Below, in pieces: positions 7,581 to 15,770 of a stretch of DNA of 64,000 nt. The notes beneath the pieces were generated by a model that was not told the origin of the DNA, did not search any database, and saw nothing but the letters and a program-made list of their open reading frames with translations. Position 1 is the stretch's first letter. Every line of letters starts with the position of its first letter. Both the position numbers and the translations under genes were made by a program. The stretch is from an uncultured Chryseobacterium sp. (lineage in GTDB: Bacteria; Bacteroidota; Bacteroidia; Flavobacteriales; Weeksellaceae): NCBI GenBank assembly GCA_913777465.1, contig CAJYRQ010000058.1, positions 1 through 64,000 of the forward strand. The letters are read 5' to 3'.

Positions 7581-7649
7581 TTATGAAAATATATAATCTC
7601 AAAATTAACTAAAATTTAACTTTGAATAAACGCATAAATTTCCTCTCCT

Positions 7650-7682
7650 TTGTTCCCAGCCGTTAAAAATTGATTAAATTTG
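7650..7682 (+). promoter_or_regulatory. Bacteroidota-type promoter of eno
   Basis: TTG at 7650-7652 and TAAATTTG at 7675-7682, spaced 22 nt. This matches the flavobacterial -33/-7 consensus TTG-N17-23-TAnnTTTG and lies 23 nt before the eno start codon. Confidence 0.65.
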
Positions 7683-7687
7683 TCTGA

Positions 7688-8998
<1,311 letters not shown>

Positions 8999-9017
8999 TC
9001 AATCGAATTTATAAATT

Positions 9018-9050
9018 ACGGCAAGCGGATTTTTTAGTTTGCCGTATTTT
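9018..9050 (+). terminator. Probable terminator between eno and gltA
   Basis: Stem ACGGCAA / TTGCCGT with a 14-nt loop containing six T, followed by ATTTTG. The loop is long, so this is only a moderate terminator; the right arm overlaps the -33 element proposed for gltA. Confidence 0.5.
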
Positions 9051-9069
9051 GTAATAAGTAGTATATTTA
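9039..9069 (+). promoter_or_regulatory. Possible gltA promoter
   Basis: TTG at 9039-9041 and TATATTTA at 9062-9069, spaced 20 nt, resemble the flavobacterial consensus with one mismatch (final G). The start codon follows at 9085. Confidence 0.4.
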
Positions 9070-9084
9070 GAAAAAAAATAAATA

Positions 9085-10371
9085 ATGTCAGACAACAAAG
9101 TAATATTGAATTACGACGGTAATTCGTATGAATATCCAATTGTGGATAGTACTATCGGAGACAGAGGAATCGATATTTCAAAATTAAGAGACCAGACCGG
9201 TCTAATCACGCTTGATTTAGGGTATAAGAATACCGGGGCTACACTTAGTGACATCACTTACTTAGACGGAGATAAAGGAGAATTATTCTACAGAGGATAT
9301 CCGATCGAGCAGATTGCAGACAAATCCAACTTCACGGAAGTAATGTATCTTTTATTACACGGTGACCTGCCTACTCAGGATCAGTACAATTCTTTCGAAT
9401 CAAACATTAAAAAATATAACTTCGTAGCAGAGGAGATGAAAAAAATCATCGATGCTTTCCCTCGTTCTGCTCACCCTATGGGTGTTTTATCTTCTTTGAC
9501 TTCCGCTTTAACGGCCTTTAATCCTAAAGCAGTTAACGTAAACTCCAAAGAGGAAATGGACCTTGCTGCCGAGCTGATGATTGCCAAGTTTTCTCACCTT
9601 TGCGCATGGACTTACAGAAAAACCCAGGGATTGCCGCTTAACCACGGTGATAACAGCCTGAATTATGTAGAGAACTTCTATAAAATGACTTTCAGAATGC
9701 CTAATCAGGAATTTGAAATCGATCCTGTGGTTGTTCAGGCATTGGATAAACTATTGATCCTTCACGCAGACCACGAGCAGAACTGTTCGACTTCTACCGT
9801 AAGAATGGTGGGATCTGCACATACCGGTCTTTTTGCTTCTGTTTCAGCAGGGGTTTCCGCTCTTTGGGGGCCGCTTCACGGTGGTGCTAACCAGGCGGTA
9901 ATCGAAATGCTAGAGCTGATTGAAAAAGACGGAGGAGATGTAAACAAATGGGTAGCTAAGGCTAAAGATAAAAACGATAACTTCCGTCTGATGGGCTTCG
10001 GACACAGAGTATACAAAAACTTCGACCCGAGAGCTAAAATCATTAAAAAGGCAGCGGATGACATCTTAAACGCTTTAGGTATCCAAGACAAAGCTCTGGA
10101 CATTGCAATGCAGTTGGAAAGAGTAGCTTTGGAAGACGAGTATTTCGTGGAAAGAAAACTGTATCCGAACGTAGACTTCTACTCGGGAATCATCTACCGT
10201 GCATTGGGAATTCCTACGGAAATGTTCACCGTAATGTTTGCGTTGGGAAGACTCCCGGGATGGATCTCCCAGTGGAAAGAAATGAGAATGAAAGGAGACC
10301 CGATCGGAAGACCGAGACAGGTATACCAGGGTGCTCAGAAAAGAGACTACATCGATATGGTCAACAGATAA
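9085..10371 (+). CDS. gltA: Citrate synthase
   Basis: The 428-residue enzyme condenses acetyl-CoA and oxaloacetate to citrate at the entry of the TCA cycle. Recognisable blocks are LFYRGYPIEQIA, the first active-site His in LHADHEQNCSTSTVRMVGS, the second His in GPLHGGANQAV, and GFGHRVYKNFDPRA with the catalytic Asp-containing region beyond. Size and the type II (Gram-negative, hexameric) amino-terminal extension fit. It follows eno, has a separate promoter, and ends at a strong hairpin terminator. Confidence 0.97.
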   Translation: MSDNKVILNYDGNSYEYPIVDSTIGDRGIDISKLRDQTGLITLDLGYKNTGATLSDITYLDGDKGELFYRGYPIEQIADKSNFTEVMYLLLHGDLPTQDQYNSFESNIKKYNFVAEEMKKIIDAFPRSAHPMGVLSSLTSALTAFNPKAVNVNSKEEMDLAAELMIAKFSHLCAWTYRKTQGLPLNHGDNSLNYVENFYKMTFRMPNQEFEIDPVVVQALDKLLILHADHEQNCSTSTVRMVGSAHTGLFASVSAGVSALWGPLHGGANQAVIEMLELIEKDGGDVNKWVAKAKDKNDNFRLMGFGHRVYKNFDPRAKIIKKAADDILNALGIQDKALDIAMQLERVALEDEYFVERKLYPNVDFYSGIIYRALGIPTEMFTVMFALGRLPGWISQWKEMRMKGDPIGRPRQVYQGAQKRDYIDMVNR

Positions 10372-10392
10372 TCAATATCTCAGCGTATATAG

Positions 10393-10423
10393 AAATCCCG
10401 GAGTCAGGCTCCGGGATTTTTTT
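10393..10423 (+). terminator. Terminator after gltA
   Basis: An 11-bp stem AAATCCCGGAG / CTCCGGGATTT with a 5-nt loop, followed by T residues, 22 nt after the gltA stop. Confidence 0.92.
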
Positions 10424-10451
10424 ATGTTGCCGGATTTTCTTAATTTAAAGT

Positions 10452-10937
10452 ATGGAAAACCTGCAGCCGTACTTACCGAAAAAAACGATCCGTATTCTTA
10501 TTGTCCTGTATATTCTTTACGGGCTCATCTTTCTGGTCGAAACTTTTGATTTCCTTGAAATGCTTCATACCAAACCCAAAGATGAGCATCCGACCTATGA
10601 TCTGGTGAATGTTATTTTTTATCAGATGGAAATGATCATCTGCTTTATCTGTGCATTCAGTTTTATCATTCTTATTTCTACAAAACAATCGGTTATCACA
10701 TGGCTTTTTACAACCATCCTGCTGTTGCTTTTCAGATCAGCCACGGTGTATTACCTGTATTTTTATGAAACCGAAGAACGGTGGGTTCCGTTTATCTATA
10801 AAGAAGCCAATGATTTCAGCACGTTATTCCGGAGAACCTTTGTGCCTGCACAACTGATTCTGAATGGCATTGCAGTTATTACCCTTTCGAAAAAGTATTT
10901 CCAAATCCGGAAAACAGCAAAAAATAACCTGCCGTAA
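10452..10937 (+). CDS. Four-TM membrane protein of unknown function
   Basis: The 161-residue product has about four hydrophobic helices: ILIVLYILYGLIFLVE, MIICFICAFSFIILI, VITWLFTTILLLLFRSATVYYLY, and FVPAQLILNGIAVITLS. The amino end MENLQPYLPKKTIR recalls DUF2569-like small membrane proteins, but I cannot confirm that. It is transcribed on its own from the gap after the gltA terminator, and its last codons are part of the terminator hairpin at 10926. Confidence 0.75.
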   Translation: MENLQPYLPKKTIRILIVLYILYGLIFLVETFDFLEMLHTKPKDEHPTYDLVNVIFYQMEMIICFICAFSFIILISTKQSVITWLFTTILLLLFRSATVYYLYFYETEERWVPFIYKEANDFSTLFRRTFVPAQLILNGIAVITLSKKYFQIRKTAKNNLP

Positions 10938-10950
10938 AGGGCAGGTTTAA
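10926..10950. terminator. Shared terminator hairpin between convergent genes
   Basis: An 8-bp perfect stem AACCTGCC / GGCAGGTT with loop GTAAAG. It overlaps the last codons and stop of the membrane-protein gene and lies 6 nt beyond the stop of the minus-strand peptide gene. The flanking A-run and T-run allow use in both directions. Confidence 0.75.
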
Positions 10951-10955
10951 TCTGA

Positions 10956-11117
10956 TTAAGGACATTGGCAGCGGTCGCAGGCCCATAAGGTACAAGCTCC
11001 TGTTTCAAAGTCCCATTCGCAACAGCGTCTTGCCGCCGAAGCTCCTCCGATAATTGCTTTTTGCTGGTCTCTTCCGAGTTTTTGTGCATTTTTAAGCACA
11101 GGATTCTTTGTTTTCAT
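10956..11117 (-). CDS. Six-cysteine Gly-Gly-leader peptide (bacteriocin-like)
   Basis: A 53-codon gene too short for usual ORF cut-offs. The product starts MKTKNPVLKNAQKLGRDQQK and has a Gly-Gly motif AIIGG at residues 21-25, typical of leaders cut by C39-peptidase ABC exporters. The predicted mature core of 28 residues contains six Cys (CC at 32-33, then 42, 47, 50, 52) and two Trp, so three disulfides or modified thiols are possible. Such short GG-leader genes are scattered in flavobacterial genomes. No exporter, immunity or modifying enzyme gene is nearby, so processing would act in trans. A large dyad lies just upstream at 11143. Confidence 0.75.
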   Translation of the reverse strand: MKTKNPVLKNAQKLGRDQQKAIIGGASAARRCCEWDFETGACTLWACDRCQCP

Positions 11118-11142
11118 ACTGAATGGTTTTAATGATTGATGT

Positions 11143-11175
11143 TTAGTGATTTAACCACATTTGGTATATCACTAA
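11143..11175. promoter_or_regulatory. Large inverted repeat upstream of GG-leader peptide
   Basis: Perfect outer arms TTAGTGAT (11143-11150) and ATCACTAA (11168-11175) enclose inner arms ACCA and TGGT around CATT, so nearly the whole 33 bp is a dyad. It ends 25 nt upstream of the peptide start codon. It could be a repressor operator or a hairpin in the 5' leader. The rest of 11176-11409 is AT-rich with no gene seen. Confidence 0.55.
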
Positions 11176-11382
11176 GGTATGAATTTTAATTTAATCGTAA
11201 TCAAAAAGAAATAAAAAAAACGCATTTAAAAAATATCTGCTAAAACCTATTCATTCAGAGATAAAACATATAGAAATTTAATCTCGCATTAATAAAGAAC
11301 TGGCATCATGGGTAATGGTAGAATTATCTGTCTGTATGCTTTTAAAAAAGGCCTGAAAGTTTCCCAGATTCAGCCCTTTACT

Positions 11383-11390
11383 TATATTTG
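11383..11390 (+). promoter_or_regulatory. -7 promoter element of the 11410 gene
   Basis: TATATTTG matches the flavobacterial TAnnTTTG element exactly and lies 19 nt before the start codon. A clear -33 TTG was not found. Confidence 0.5.
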
Positions 11391-11409
11391 TAACATTGCA
11401 TAAATCTTT

Positions 11410-12324
11410 ATGAAACTAAATATAAAAAACGAAACAGGCAGGCTGAAGTCAGTGGTTTTAGGGCAACCCAACTCAATGGGTCCGGTGCCTGCGCTGTTGG
11501 ACAGCTATGACGCAAAATCGTATTACTCAATTGAAAATAATCTATATCCGAAAGAATCGGAAATCATCAGTGAAATGAACGCTTTCGAGGCGGTTTTGAA
11601 AAAGTATGAGGTTGAAGTATTAAGGCCGGACATCATCGAAGATTATAACCAGGTTTTCGCAAGGGATGTGGCTTTTGTGATCGATGATAAAATGATTATC
11701 TCCAATGTTATTGCAGACCGTGCGGATGAGCAGGAAGCCTACAAGACGGTTTTTGAAAAAGTAGCCTGGAGAAAAATTATCAACCTTCCGGAGACCGCTC
11801 ATATTGAAGGAGGAGACGTGATTGTATGGGACAATTTCCTGTTTATCGGAACCTGTTTCAGCGAGGACTACCGGAACTACAAAACGGCCAGGACCAACGA
11901 ATATGCGATTGAAATCCTGAAAGAATACTTTCCCAAGAAAAGAATCATCGACCTGGAACTGAAGAAAAATGATAAGATCCCGTATGAAGGCATACTGCAT
12001 CTGGACTGCACTTTCAATCCGGTTGGAACAGACAAATGCATCATCTATAAGGACGGCTTTGTTGACGAAAGCGACTACCGCCTGATTATCGATATTTTCG
12101 GCGAAGAAAACTGCTTCCATGTAACGCCGGAGGAAATGTTTGAAATGAACCCGAATATTTTCTCGATCTCCCCGGAAATCGTGGTTTCAGACAAGACCTT
12201 CACCCGAATGAACGACCATCTGAGAAATGAATGGGGAATTACCGTAGAAGAAATCCCGTACCGCGAAATCTCAAAGATGGGAGGGTTGCTGAGGTGTTCT
12301 ACCATGCCGCTGGTGAGGGAATAA
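11410..12324 (+). CDS. Arginine deiminase / amidinotransferase-superfamily hydrolase
   Basis: The 304-residue protein has the guanidine-modifying-enzyme fold signatures: NQVFARDVAFVIDD, the catalytic acid/His region HIEGGDVIVWD, HLDCTFNPVG, and the carboxyl-terminal nucleophile C296 in GGLLRCSTMPL. The family includes arginine deiminases, dimethylarginine hydrolases and amidinotransferases; the substrate cannot be read from sequence. It is cytoplasmic. A second superfamily member (CtlX-like) follows at 13186, with a repeat array and an unrelated small gene between them, which suggests that an original neighbour pair was split. Confidence 0.88.
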   Translation: MKLNIKNETGRLKSVVLGQPNSMGPVPALLDSYDAKSYYSIENNLYPKESEIISEMNAFEAVLKKYEVEVLRPDIIEDYNQVFARDVAFVIDDKMIISNVIADRADEQEAYKTVFEKVAWRKIINLPETAHIEGGDVIVWDNFLFIGTCFSEDYRNYKTARTNEYAIEILKEYFPKKRIIDLELKKNDKIPYEGILHLDCTFNPVGTDKCIIYKDGFVDESDYRLIIDIFGEENCFHVTPEEMFEMNPNIFSISPEIVVSDKTFTRMNDHLRNEWGITVEEIPYREISKMGGLLRCSTMPLVRE

Positions 12325-12328
12325 GCAG

Positions 12329-12464
12329 GTTGGAGGGTTTGAGAGTGGGAGAGTTTGAGAGTTGGAGGGTTTGAGAGTGGGAGAGTTTGAGAGTGGGAGA
12401 GTTTGAGAGTTTGAGAGTTGGAGGGTTTCAGAGTGGGAAGATTTTAGAGTGAAAGGGTTTTAAA
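12329..12464. repeat. 16-bp tandem repeat array
   Basis: About 8.5 units of 16 bp, alternating GTTGGAGGGTTTGAGA and GTGGGAGAGTTTGAGA. The first two unit pairs (12329-12360 and 12361-12392) are an exact 32-bp duplication; units after 12417 are progressively degenerate. It fills the gap between the hydrolase gene stop and the four-helix-bundle gene. All units are directly abutting, without spacers, so this is not a CRISPR array. Confidence 0.9.
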
Positions 12465-12547
12465 GTGGGAGTAAAAGTGTTTTGGGATTAGAGGATTAAC
12501 TGAATGGGTTATGAATATTTTTTTCTATTTTAGTTAAAAATACAGAG

Positions 12548-12949
12548 ATGTCAACAATTAAATTTCACCAGGATCTGAAGGTCTACCAGAAATCTTTTGA
12601 GGCTGCCATGGAAATCTACGCAATTTCAAAAACGTTCCCTAAAGAAGAAATCTATTCTCTGACGGACCAGATCAGAAGATCTTCACGTTCGGTTGCTGCA
12701 AATGTAAGTGAGGCTTGGGGAAAAAGGAAATATGAAAAATCTTTTATCTCCAAACTTACGGATTCTGAAGGCGAAGCGAGAGAAACCCAAACGTGGCTGC
12801 AGTTTGCATTAGCCTGTCAGTATATTAACGAAGAACAATTTAGAATATTAAACAATCATTACAATCAGATAATCGGAATGTTGGTCAATATGATGATTCA
12901 ATCAAAGAATTGGTGCGCATTTCCTTCAACCAAGTCAAATAAAATTTAA
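12548..12949 (+). CDS. Four helix bundle protein (S23/IVP family)
   Basis: The 133-residue protein has the family start FHQDLKVYQKSFEAAMEIY and the hallmark LTDQIRRSSRSVAANVSEAWG, followed by a helix with FISKLTDSEGEARETQTWL. The family was first seen in intervening sequences of 23S rRNA genes, but most members are free-standing and of unknown role; it forms a pentameric helical bundle. It lies directly after the 16-bp repeat array and before a decayed partial copy of its own 5' region (13006), signs of a locus that duplicates or moves. Confidence 0.92.
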   Translation: MSTIKFHQDLKVYQKSFEAAMEIYAISKTFPKEEIYSLTDQIRRSSRSVAANVSEAWGKRKYEKSFISKLTDSEGEARETQTWLQFALACQYINEEQFRILNNHYNQIIGMLVNMMIQSKNWCAFPSTKSNKI

Positions 12950-13005
12950 CAAAAATATAGGTTTTGGTGCGCAGTTTTGGAGCCAGAGCTTTGGAGATTG
13001 ATAGC

Positions 13006-13108
13006 GCGAAAGTGTTTTTGTTCTGAAGCGTTAGCTGAATGATATTTTTCCTGTTTTAATTAAAATACAGAGATACTATCAATTAAAATCCATCAAAATT
13101 TCATCTTA
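13006..13108 (+). pseudogene. Degenerate second copy of the four-helix-bundle gene's 5' region
   Basis: This stretch aligns with 12471-12578: both have AAAGTGTTTT, then TTAnCTGAATG, ATATTTTT, TTTTAnTTAAAA, the exact string ATACAGAGAT at the start-codon position, CAATTAAA and CAnCAnnAT. The ATG is replaced by ATA-CTA and no open frame follows. The text before it (12960-13005) resembles worn repeat units. I read it as a remnant of a duplicated upstream region plus the first codons. Confidence 0.6.
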
Positions 13109-13128
13109 CACAATAAACCCATAAAAAA

Positions 13129-13136
13129 TAAATTTG
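13129..13136 (+). promoter_or_regulatory. -7 promoter element of ctlX-like gene
   Basis: TAAATTTG is an exact match to TAnnTTTG, 49 nt before the start codon; the 8-bp repeats begin immediately after it, so transcription would start inside them. No clear -33 TTG was found. Confidence 0.5.
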
Positions 13137-13173
13137 CACTAAAACACTAAAACACTAAAACACTAAAACACTA
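13137..13173. repeat. 8-bp tandem repeat CACTAAAA in the ctlX leader
   Basis: Four perfect copies of CACTAAAA plus a partial fifth (CACTA), directly between the -7 element and the start codon at 13186. Copy-number change by slippage would alter the transcript start or leader length. Confidence 0.9.
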
Positions 13174-13185
13174 TTACCCAAAACT

Positions 13186-14109
13186 ATGCAGACAACAGAT
13201 ACCGTACTCATGATAGAACCAATTGCATTCGGCTTTAATGAAGAAACCGCAAAGAACAACTATTTCCAGACTGAGCAAAAAGGGTTCGACATCCAATTCA
13301 AAGCTTTGTCGGAATTTAAAATGTTCGTTGAAAAGCTGAGGAGCAAAGGCATCAACGTTATTACCATCAAAGATACCCTGGATCCGCATACGCCGGATTC
13401 TATTTTTCCGAACAACTGGGTAAGCTTCCACCGGGACGGAAAAGTCGTACTGTACCCGATGTTCGCCTCCAACCGGAGAGTTGAAAGGAGAGAAGACATT
13501 ATTGAAACCATCAGAAAACAGGGATTTGAAGTCGCTGAGATCGACGACTGGTCTTTACCGGAAACCCAGGGGCATTTCCTTGAAGGAACCGGCAGCATGA
13601 TTTTCGATCATGATAACAAAATTGCGTATGGCTCGGTTTCCCTAAGGCTGGATGAAAACCTCTTCAGGGAATTCTGTGAAAAGTATGGCTTTACCCCGGT
13701 GGTATTCCATTCTTTCCAGACCGTAGGTGAAGAAAGGCTGCCGATTTACCACACCAATGTGATGATGTGCGTAGCCGACAAATTTGTTGTGATTTGCCTC
13801 GATTGTATCGATCATGAACTGGAAAGAAGCAAAGTGATTGAAACCATCAAAAATTCCGGAAAAGAGATTATTGAAATTTCCGAAGACCAGATGCAGCAGT
13901 TTGCCGGAAACATGCTTCAGGTACAGAACAAAGACGGCGAAAAATTCCTGGTCATGAGCGAAACCGCATACCAATCCTTACATGAAGACCAGGTGGCGGC
14001 CATCGAAAAATACTGTGAAATCATCTACTCGGACCTAAGTACCATCGAAGTGAACGGCGGCGGCAGTGCCCGCTGTATGCTGGCTGAGGTTTTCCTGCCG
14101 AAAAAATAA
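13186..14109 (+). CDS. ctlX: CtlX-like citrulline/arginine-deiminase-family hydrolase
   Basis: The 307-residue protein fits the CtlX family (citrulline utilisation hydrolase): VLMIEPIAFGFNEETAKNN near the start, FPNNWVSFHRDGKVVLYPMF, the active-site region GHFLEGTGSMIFD, IYHTNVMMCV with the catalytic His, and the nucleophile C297 in GGGSARCMLAEVFLP. The family belongs to the arginine deiminase superfamily and was linked to citrulline use in Francisella; the precise reaction here is inferred. It has its own promoter, with 8-bp repeats in the leader, and a strong terminator. Confidence 0.85.
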   Translation: MQTTDTVLMIEPIAFGFNEETAKNNYFQTEQKGFDIQFKALSEFKMFVEKLRSKGINVITIKDTLDPHTPDSIFPNNWVSFHRDGKVVLYPMFASNRRVERREDIIETIRKQGFEVAEIDDWSLPETQGHFLEGTGSMIFDHDNKIAYGSVSLRLDENLFREFCEKYGFTPVVFHSFQTVGEERLPIYHTNVMMCVADKFVVICLDCIDHELERSKVIETIKNSGKEIIEISEDQMQQFAGNMLQVQNKDGEKFLVMSETAYQSLHEDQVAAIEKYCEIIYSDLSTIEVNGGGSARCMLAEVFLPKK

Positions 14110-14149
14110 AGACTAAGGTTGAATATTCAGATTTTTACCTGAACTGATG

Positions 14150-14204
14150 AAAATTCCGGAATCGTGTCAGAATATTGTCTGATTGGATTCCGGAATTTTT
14201 ATTG
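14150..14204 (+). terminator. Terminator after ctlX
   Basis: A 14-bp arm pair AAAATTCCGGAATC / GATTCCGGAATTTT encloses a 22-nt region and is followed by T residues, about 40 nt after the stop. Nothing else was seen in 14205-14333. Confidence 0.8.
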
Positions 14205-14333
14205 CAATAATCTTATTGTTATGATGTTCTATTTTTATCTGAATCTTCCCTAAAAGAGGATGTATCAGGAACACTGCACGTGAGCATTACTTTTAGATTC
14301 AAATGATAAAGAAAAACGTATCGGTACAAATAG

Positions 14334-15008
14334 CTACTCAGGCTTTTTTGCATTGTTAAATAGTACAATATTCTTTGATAATACGGTTTTCTGTACCGTT
14401 TTCGCCTGATAAATCAGGGTGCCGTTCTCCGTATTTTTGGTAATGAAGCAACCGGCACCAATGGTATTGTGGTCTCCGATCCTGACGTTTTCCTTTGCCC
14501 CGGAATTAATCCCCATAAAGCAGTTGTCTCCTATGCTGACATTCCCGGCCAATGATACGCCGGATAGCAAAGAATGGCTCCCGACAGAGCAGTGATGTCC
14601 GATACGGGCTGCAATAAACATCGAATTGTCTCCGATGGTAACATAGGGGTGGAAGACACAGGCCTGATCAATAAATACATTCCGGCCGATGACAAGGTCG
14701 GGCCAGACATTGGCTTTTGAACAGATATAATTGGCAAATGAATAGCCGGCTTCGAGTACCTTTTCAAAGATAATCTGCCGCGCATTATTTCTTCCGACTG
14801 CCAGGTGCATCAAAAAGGAATCGGGAGGGAACTGTTCCAGAATGTCAGCAAATCCTAAAACCGGGCAGCCCAGAAAAGTTTTTTGTGAAGTTTCAAGGTA
14901 AGCATCGTCTACACAAAACGCAACCACTTCATAGTCGCTGTCGTTTTGAAAAGAATAGGAAATAAATTCAGCCATTTTGCCGATACCATATATCACAATT
15001 TGTTTCAT
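14334..15008 (-). CDS. NeuD/PglD-like hexapeptide-repeat O-acyltransferase
   Basis: The 224-residue protein has an amino-terminal nucleotide-binding-like segment (MKQIVIYGIGKMAEFISYSF, then AFCVDDAYL) followed by a left-handed beta-helix of hexapeptide repeats from about 110 (NVFIDQACVFHPYVTIGDN, ARIGHHCSVGSHSLLSGVSL, GINSGAKENVRIGDHNTIGAG). The catalytic His is in RIGHHCSVG. Related enzymes acetylate sugars such as sialic acid or bacillosamine. No glycan operon surrounds it, so the acceptor is unknown. The gene stands alone beside an AT-rich gap. Confidence 0.85.
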   Translation of the reverse strand: MKQIVIYGIGKMAEFISYSFQNDSDYEVVAFCVDDAYLETSQKTFLGCPVLGFADILEQFPPDSFLMHLAVGRNNARQIIFEKVLEAGYSFANYICSKANVWPDLVIGRNVFIDQACVFHPYVTIGDNSMFIAARIGHHCSVGSHSLLSGVSLAGNVSIGDNCFMGINSGAKENVRIGDHNTIGAGCFITKNTENGTLIYQAKTVQKTVLSKNIVLFNNAKKPE

Positions 15009-15770
15009 AAATCAAACATCTATTTATACATTCATGATGATGGTGTCCACTCAATAATGTGACCTTCAGCTTTCATGAATTATTAGTTTTATTGAATCTG
15101 TTAAAATATAATTTGTTACCGATGTAAAAGTAAACAATAAATCAATATAAATAAATTGTTTGTAAAATTTATACATTATTTTTTTTATTTATAAATTGTA
15201 TGTAGGTAATGTTATGTATATGAGTATTTTAAGCACTCTTTCTCAATATCAAAGAAAATCTTTAATTAGGCAATAAAAGATAGAGGACAATCTGTTAATT
15301 TTTAATTCAATTTAAATAGAAATTGAATCTTTTTTGTATAATTTTTTATGAAAAGTATTAATTTGTGATTACATTTCTGTGAAGCATTATATTTTTTTAT
15401 AGCTTCTATTTGCTGGTATTTATTTTCGGAAAAATACTTTGTAAGTACTTTCAGAAGTAATAAATTTGAATTTATATAGGTAATATCTAGATATGATGCA
15501 GTAAGTCTTCAATTCTATATTTTTAGTATATTAAGAGATTGGTAACATATATAAAATCAATGATATGCTATTTTTTTATTTACATTGAAATTATTTATTA
15601 TCTTTAATCCATAAAAATTAGCCATGATACATCCTTTCTTCTTCCTTACCGGACCTGGGTTTCCAATTTCCCATTATTTCATTAGACCGATTTCAACATT
15701 TTTTCTGAATAAGAAGATAGAATATTATTCAGGCTTCAAAAAAAATTAATAACACACTTAAATATAAAAC
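15009..15770. other. AT-rich intergenic region, no gene seen
   Basis: About 760 bp of very AT-rich sequence between the divergently oriented acyltransferase and T9SS-protein genes. The only frame of note (15624-15749, 41 codons) has a Phe/Ile-rich, low-complexity product and no support. No hairpin terminator or tandem repeat stands out. It must contain the promoters of both neighbours, and it marks the left edge of the RHS locus. Confidence 0.6.

Noticed and set aside
10796..11089. 97-codon minus-strand frame overlapping the membrane-protein gene end
   Set aside because: It runs antisense through a real gene and through the terminator hairpin; the GG-leader frame in another phase explains the region.
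12329..12464. Direct repeats that might be a CRISPR array
   Set aside because: Units abut with no spacers, the period is 16 bp and decay is graded; no cas genes are near.
15624..15749. 41-codon frame in the AT-rich gap
   Set aside because: Phe/Ile/Pro-rich product without signal, leader or family pattern; compatible with chance in AT-rich DNA.
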